Positions 61,801-64,000 of a DNA stretch of 64,000 bases are shown here, one piece after another. A model generated the notes under the pieces. That model saw nothing but the letters and a program-made list of their open reading frames with translations. It was not told the origin of the DNA and ran no database searches. The stretch is taken from contig CAXBES010000007.1 in NCBI GenBank assembly GCA_963974915.1, positions 110,056-174,055 on the forward strand, given 5' to 3'. Source of the DNA: CAXBES01 sp963974915. GTDB lineage: Bacteria > Bacteroidota > Bacteroidia > Flavobacteriales > Flavobacteriaceae. Each line of letters opens with the position of its first letter. The stretch's first letter is position 1. Both the position numbers and the translations under genes were made by a program.

Positions 61801-64000
61801 GGGTTAGGAGCTTGTAGTAACGGATCTGTTACATCTATTGCTGAAAGACTTACATTTCCTTGGTTTGTAACCGTAAAAGTATAAGTTATAGTTTCATCAA
61901 CGTCACTACATCCATCACCATTCTCATCATTGAACTCTCCTGTCTTAATTATTGCGATCGCACCGTCCTGACACAATTCAACAATTGTTGGAGCATCTGC
62001 TGCATAATTTGTAGGGTGAGACAGATCGGTCTGAACATCTCCGTTTGGATCTGTTCCAACTACCGTTGCCTGGTTCTCTACTTCACCTGCGTCAATATTA
62101 TCCTGAGTAATAGCGTAAGATGTTGCAGTATATATCCATATCTCATCGGTATCGAGTAGGGAATCATTATCTGTATCTCCTGAAACAAATACGATTGGAA
62201 CTACAGGGTTAGGAGCTTGTAGTAACGGATCTGTTACATCTATTGCTGAAAGACTTACATTTCCAGGGTTTGCCACTCTGAAAGTATAGGTGATCGTTTC
62301 ATCAACATCACTACATCCATCTCCATTTTCATCATTAAATACACCTTCTTTGATGATCGCGATAGCGGCGTACTGACATAGATCAGTTACAGTTGGTCTA
62401 TCTTGAGCAACATCTTCAAAGTCTGAAAGATCTGACACTGTCGTACCATCCTCATCAGTTCCTTCGGCAGTTGCTTGATTTACAACTTCACCGGCATCAA
62501 TATCAATCTGAGTTATAACATAGTCTGCTGTATATATCCAAGTTTCATCAACATCGAGTAACATATTACCATTATCGTCACCGGAAACAAATACAATTGG
62601 AACTACAGGATTCGGTGCTTCTAATAATGGATCGGTTACGATCACATTTCCTAGAGGTTCGTTCCCTTGATTAGTTACAGTAAATGTATATGTAATAGTT
62701 TCATCTACGTTTGCACACATATCTTGATTCAAGTCATTGAACACTCCTGTTTTCACGATAGCAATTGCAGGTGCCGGAGTTTGATTTATCAAGATATAAA
62801 CAGTTGCCACATCAGTTGCAACCGGTGCTCCATCATCAAAAATGCCATAAACGAACTGATCTGTTCCTGTAAAATCAGGTCCTGGAGTATACGTAAATGT
62901 ACCATCTCCGCTTGCATCAAACACTACCGTACCGTTAGTTGGTCCACTAATAGGACTAATTGTAACGTTTACGGTTTGAGCGTCTCCCTCTGGATCTGTA
63001 TCGTTATCCATTACATTTCCAGTAATATCTTCGTTTATTTCACCATAATACGCATCATCATTGGCAACAGTGATGTTTCCATTATCAGGAATCACCTGAA
63101 TCGTTACCGTAGCCGTATCACATAAGGCCGGTGTACCATCATCACATATCGTGTATTCAAAAGTATCTTCTCCTTCAAAACCAGGATTTGGTGTGTAGGT
63201 ATACGTACCATCAGGATTCATTACAACACTACCATTGGCAGGTTGCGTGTTTCCGGTAACAACGATAGGATCACCATCAGGATCAAAATCATTCGGTAAT
63301 ACCGTACCATCTACAGGGGTATCTACCTCCGTAGTATTCGTATCAGCATTGGCAACCGGAGGATCATTGTCCGGACTACCTACTGGCTGTATCTCAATAT
63401 AAACAATCGCAGTATCACAAGCGATCGGGTTTCCACCATCACACACCTGATACTCAAAAGTATCTTCTCCTACATAATCCGTATTTGGAGTATAGGTATA
63501 CGTACCATCAGCGTTAAGAACAACACTACCATTAACAGGAGGTGTCACCAAAGTAAATACCTCTGTCCCAGCAGGTCCGTCAGCATTCTCATCATTGGTG
63601 CTAACATCTCCATCAACAGCCATGTTTACAAACGTATCGTTGATATCATCAATGGCTAAAATCTCATTTCCACCACCATTTGGATCAATACTAATATAAA
63701 CCGTAGCCTGATCACATGCCTGTGGCGTACCATCATCACATACCTCATACACAAACTGATCCGTACCACTGTATCCAGGGTTTGGCGTGTATACAAAGCT
63801 TCCATCGGCGTTAAGAACAACACTACCATTGCTAGGTCCACTCACAGGAGTCGTATTAACTGTTTGAGCGTCTCCTTCAGGATCCGTATCGTTATCCGAT
63901 ACGTTTCCTGTAATATCCATATCAGGGAATCCATAATAAGCATCGTCATTGGCAACAGTGATGTTTCCATTATCAGGAATCACCTGAATCGTTACCGTAG
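58854..64000 (-). CDS. giant type B CTD surface adhesin, 5' end outside the window
   Basis: Its visible part is at least 1714 residues and stays open to the right edge. Four cadherin-like/Ig-like units (about residues 1-400 from the first visible) carry NGSVVxNxDGTYTYTPNxxYxGxDTFEYxVCD. Nine DUF11/DUF7507-type repeats follow (about 130-135 residues each; AIIKTGEFNDENGDGCSDVDE, DETITYTFTVTNQGNVSL, VNQATAEGTEPDGTVVSDL). It ends in a gliding-motility-associated type B C-terminal domain (NGVTPNGDGAHDYFQI, MQIFNRWGVLVYET, TGTYYYILKF). This tail targets T9SS type B export. Acidic repeats with cadherin-like motifs suggest Ca2+-dependent adhesion. Its neighbours are sprF-like and ompA-like. Confidence 0.9.
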   Translation of the reverse strand, partial: TVTIQVIPDNGNITVANDDAYYGFPDMDITGNVSDNDTDPEGDAQTVNTTPVSGPSNGSVVLNADGSFVYTPNPGYSGTDQFVYEVCDDGTPQACDQATVYISIDPNGGGNEILAIDDINDTFVNMAVDGDVSTNDENADGPAGTEVFTLVTPPVNGSVVLNADGTYTYTPNTDYVGEDTFEYQVCDGGNPIACDTAIVYIEIQPVGSPDNDPPVANADTNTTEVDTPVDGTVLPNDFDPDGDPIVVTGNTQPANGSVVMNPDGTYTYTPNPGFEGEDTFEYTICDDGTPALCDTATVTIQVIPDNGNITVANDDAYYGEINEDITGNVMDNDTDPEGDAQTVNVTISPISGPTNGTVVFDASGDGTFTYTPGPDFTGTDQFVYGIFDDGAPVATDVATVYILINQTPAPAIAIVKTGVFNDLNQDMCANVDETITYTFTVTNQGNEPLGNVIVTDPLLEAPNPVVPIVFVSGDDNGNMLLDVDETWIYTADYVITQIDIDAGEVVNQATAEGTDEDGTTVSDLSDFEDVAQDRPTVTDLCQYAAIAIIKEGVFNDENGDGCSDVDETITYTFRVANPGNVSLSAIDVTDPLLQAPNPVVPIVFVSGDTDNDSLLDTDEIWIYTATSYAITQDNIDAGEVENQATVVGTDPNGDVQTDLSHPTNYAADAPTIVELCQDGAIAIIKTGEFNDENGDGCSDVDETITYTFTVTNQGNVSLSAIDVTDPLLQAPNPVVPIVFVSGDTDNDSLLDTDEIWIYTATSYAITQDNIDAGEVENQATVVGTDPNGDVQTDLSHPTNYAADAPTIVELCQDGAIAIIKTGEFNDENGDGCSDVDETITYTFTVTNQGNVSLGSIAVTDPLLQAPNPVVPIVFVSGDTNNNTLLDVDETWIYNADYAITQGDIDAGEVVNQATAEGTEPDGTVVSDLSDFEDVAQDRPTVTDLCQYAAIAIIKEGVFNDENGDGCSDVDETITYTFRVANPGNVSLSAIDVTDPLLQAPNPVVPIVFVSGDTNNNTLLDVDETWIYNADYAITQGDIDAGEVVNQATAEGTEPDGTVVSDLSDFEDVTMDRPTVTDLCQDGAIAIIKEGVFNDENGDMCSNVDETITYTFTVTNQGNVSLGSIAVTDPLLQAPNPVVPIVFVSGDTNNNTLLDVDETWIYNADYAITQGDIDAGEVVNQATAEGTEPDGTVVSDLSDFEDVTMDRPTVTDLCQDGAIALVKTGEVIQDGGGCPTVGDIITYTFIVTNEGNVNLDTITVTDPLLEAPNPVVPIAFVTGDTNGDGLLNIDEAWMYTADYVITQDDVDAGEVVNQATATGVDPAGNTASDLSDFEDVTMDRPTIVDICQSPFLGLVKSGVVNDLNGNGCADVEETITYTFTVYNEGNVTITNIDIEDPMVNVVGGPIDLAPLTQDGTTFTAVYSITQTDIDNGFVSNQATARGLLPDGSDITDLSHPTSQFLDEPTVTQLCQIMSMSVEKTGVFNDDNGDLIPQVGETISYTFRVENTGSTTIYNITLVDPLPGIIIDGGPIAVLEPGEIDEDTFTGTYAITQEDIEAGMVINQATATGEDINGIIVTDDSDDPNDPTNVDNNGDGEPDDPTVTIIPNVDPEIPFEIYNGVTPNGDGAHDYFQILGIEEYQNNTMQIFNRWGVLVYETEGYGGSSGSENVFTGISEGRVTINEDKYLPTGTYYYILKFPEENPGQSSYAGYLYLNR
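60357..61019 (-). repeat. near-identical 402-bp-period repeats
   Basis: The segment 60357-60617 recurs at 60759-61019 with about one visible difference, and most of it again near 61160-61425. It encodes the second halves of DUF11-type repeats 4-6 plus linkers. Confidence 0.85.
61451..62260 (-). repeat. 405-bp tandem duplication, essentially identical
   Basis: 61451-61855 and 61856-62260 match over 405 bp with one difference seen (61470 versus 61875). The unit length of 135 codons equals one protein repeat, so the duplication kept frame. Confidence 0.9.

Noticed and set aside
61455..62159. Two identical 99-codon frames on the + strand
   Set aside because: They are antisense shadows of the adhesin repeats. 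Their identity reflects the 405-bp duplication, not genes.
1..64000. tRNA, rRNA, IS elements or prophage
   Set aside because: I saw no tRNA T-loop/acceptor pattern, no rRNA-like conserved stretch, no transposase or integrase reading frame, and no attachment-site repeats.

Overview
The window reads as chromosome of a marine-type member of the Flavobacteriaceae (Bacteroidota). The evidence is low GC, four proteins with type IX secretion (T9SS) C-terminal signals, a PorP/SprF protein, the Bacteroidota-specific DUF4295 gene beside rpmG and rpmB, the bacillithiol enzyme BshC, and promoters of the Bacteroidota type (TAnnTTTG at -7) in place of Shine-Dalgarno sites. Genes are dense. I found no tRNA, rRNA, transposase, prophage or CRISPR array.

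Layout. 0-9.2 kb: DUF922 metalloprotease, a LysM lipoprotein overlapping an OsmC protein, guaA, a QEGLA/DUF1704 metallopeptidase paired with a GshB-like ATP-grasp ligase, and bshC. 9.3-18.7 kb: secreted M14 peptidase, an unlisted 46-codon ORF, trmL, TPR lipoprotein, a glycosyltransferase with a sialidase-fold lipoprotein, tandem 41-bp repeats running into the end of rimO, and a SET-domain protein. 18.7-26.9 kb: ftsY, a palindromic intergenic element, DUF4295-rpmG-rpmB, the operon dnaQ-like/FAH/HPt/cinA, a 2-oxoacid dehydrogenase E2, GT2 and recR. 27-40 kb: sortilin-like T9SS protein, sodium symporter, CoA-binding protein, two ECF-type promoters flanking a terminated RNA candidate ahead of an outer-membrane beta-barrel gene, fabH, S9 peptidase and htpG. 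40-52 kb: a 1215-residue T9SS protein with an internal duplication, lipoprotein/DoxX/alkB, S1/P1 nuclease, a four-gene SPFH operon, a T9SS repeat protein and a DUF819 transporter. 52-64 kb: DUF4369 lipoprotein facing the operon idi-queD-prx-manA and an 88-residue gene, then a T9SS type-B module: OmpA/PD40 protein, PorP/SprF, and a giant repeat adhesin cut by the right edge.

How it fits together. Most genes are housekeeping. The accessory interest is in cell-surface export (a type-B cargo with its own SprF and OmpA partner), thiol and redox functions (BshC, OsmC, peroxiredoxin), and two conserved but poorly understood sets: the QEGLA/ATP-grasp pair and the SPFH operon.

The strongest unexplained signal is at DNA level. 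The octamer CTTCGGAA/TTCCGAAG occurs about 40 times by eye, far above a rough composition-based expectation of 1-2, in all reading frames and in non-coding DNA. It may be a genome-wide recognition sequence. Other unusual signals are the ECF promoter/RNA arrangement at 31.4-31.6 kb, near-identical 402/405-bp adhesin repeats, and a terminator embedded in the coding sequence of a convergent gene.
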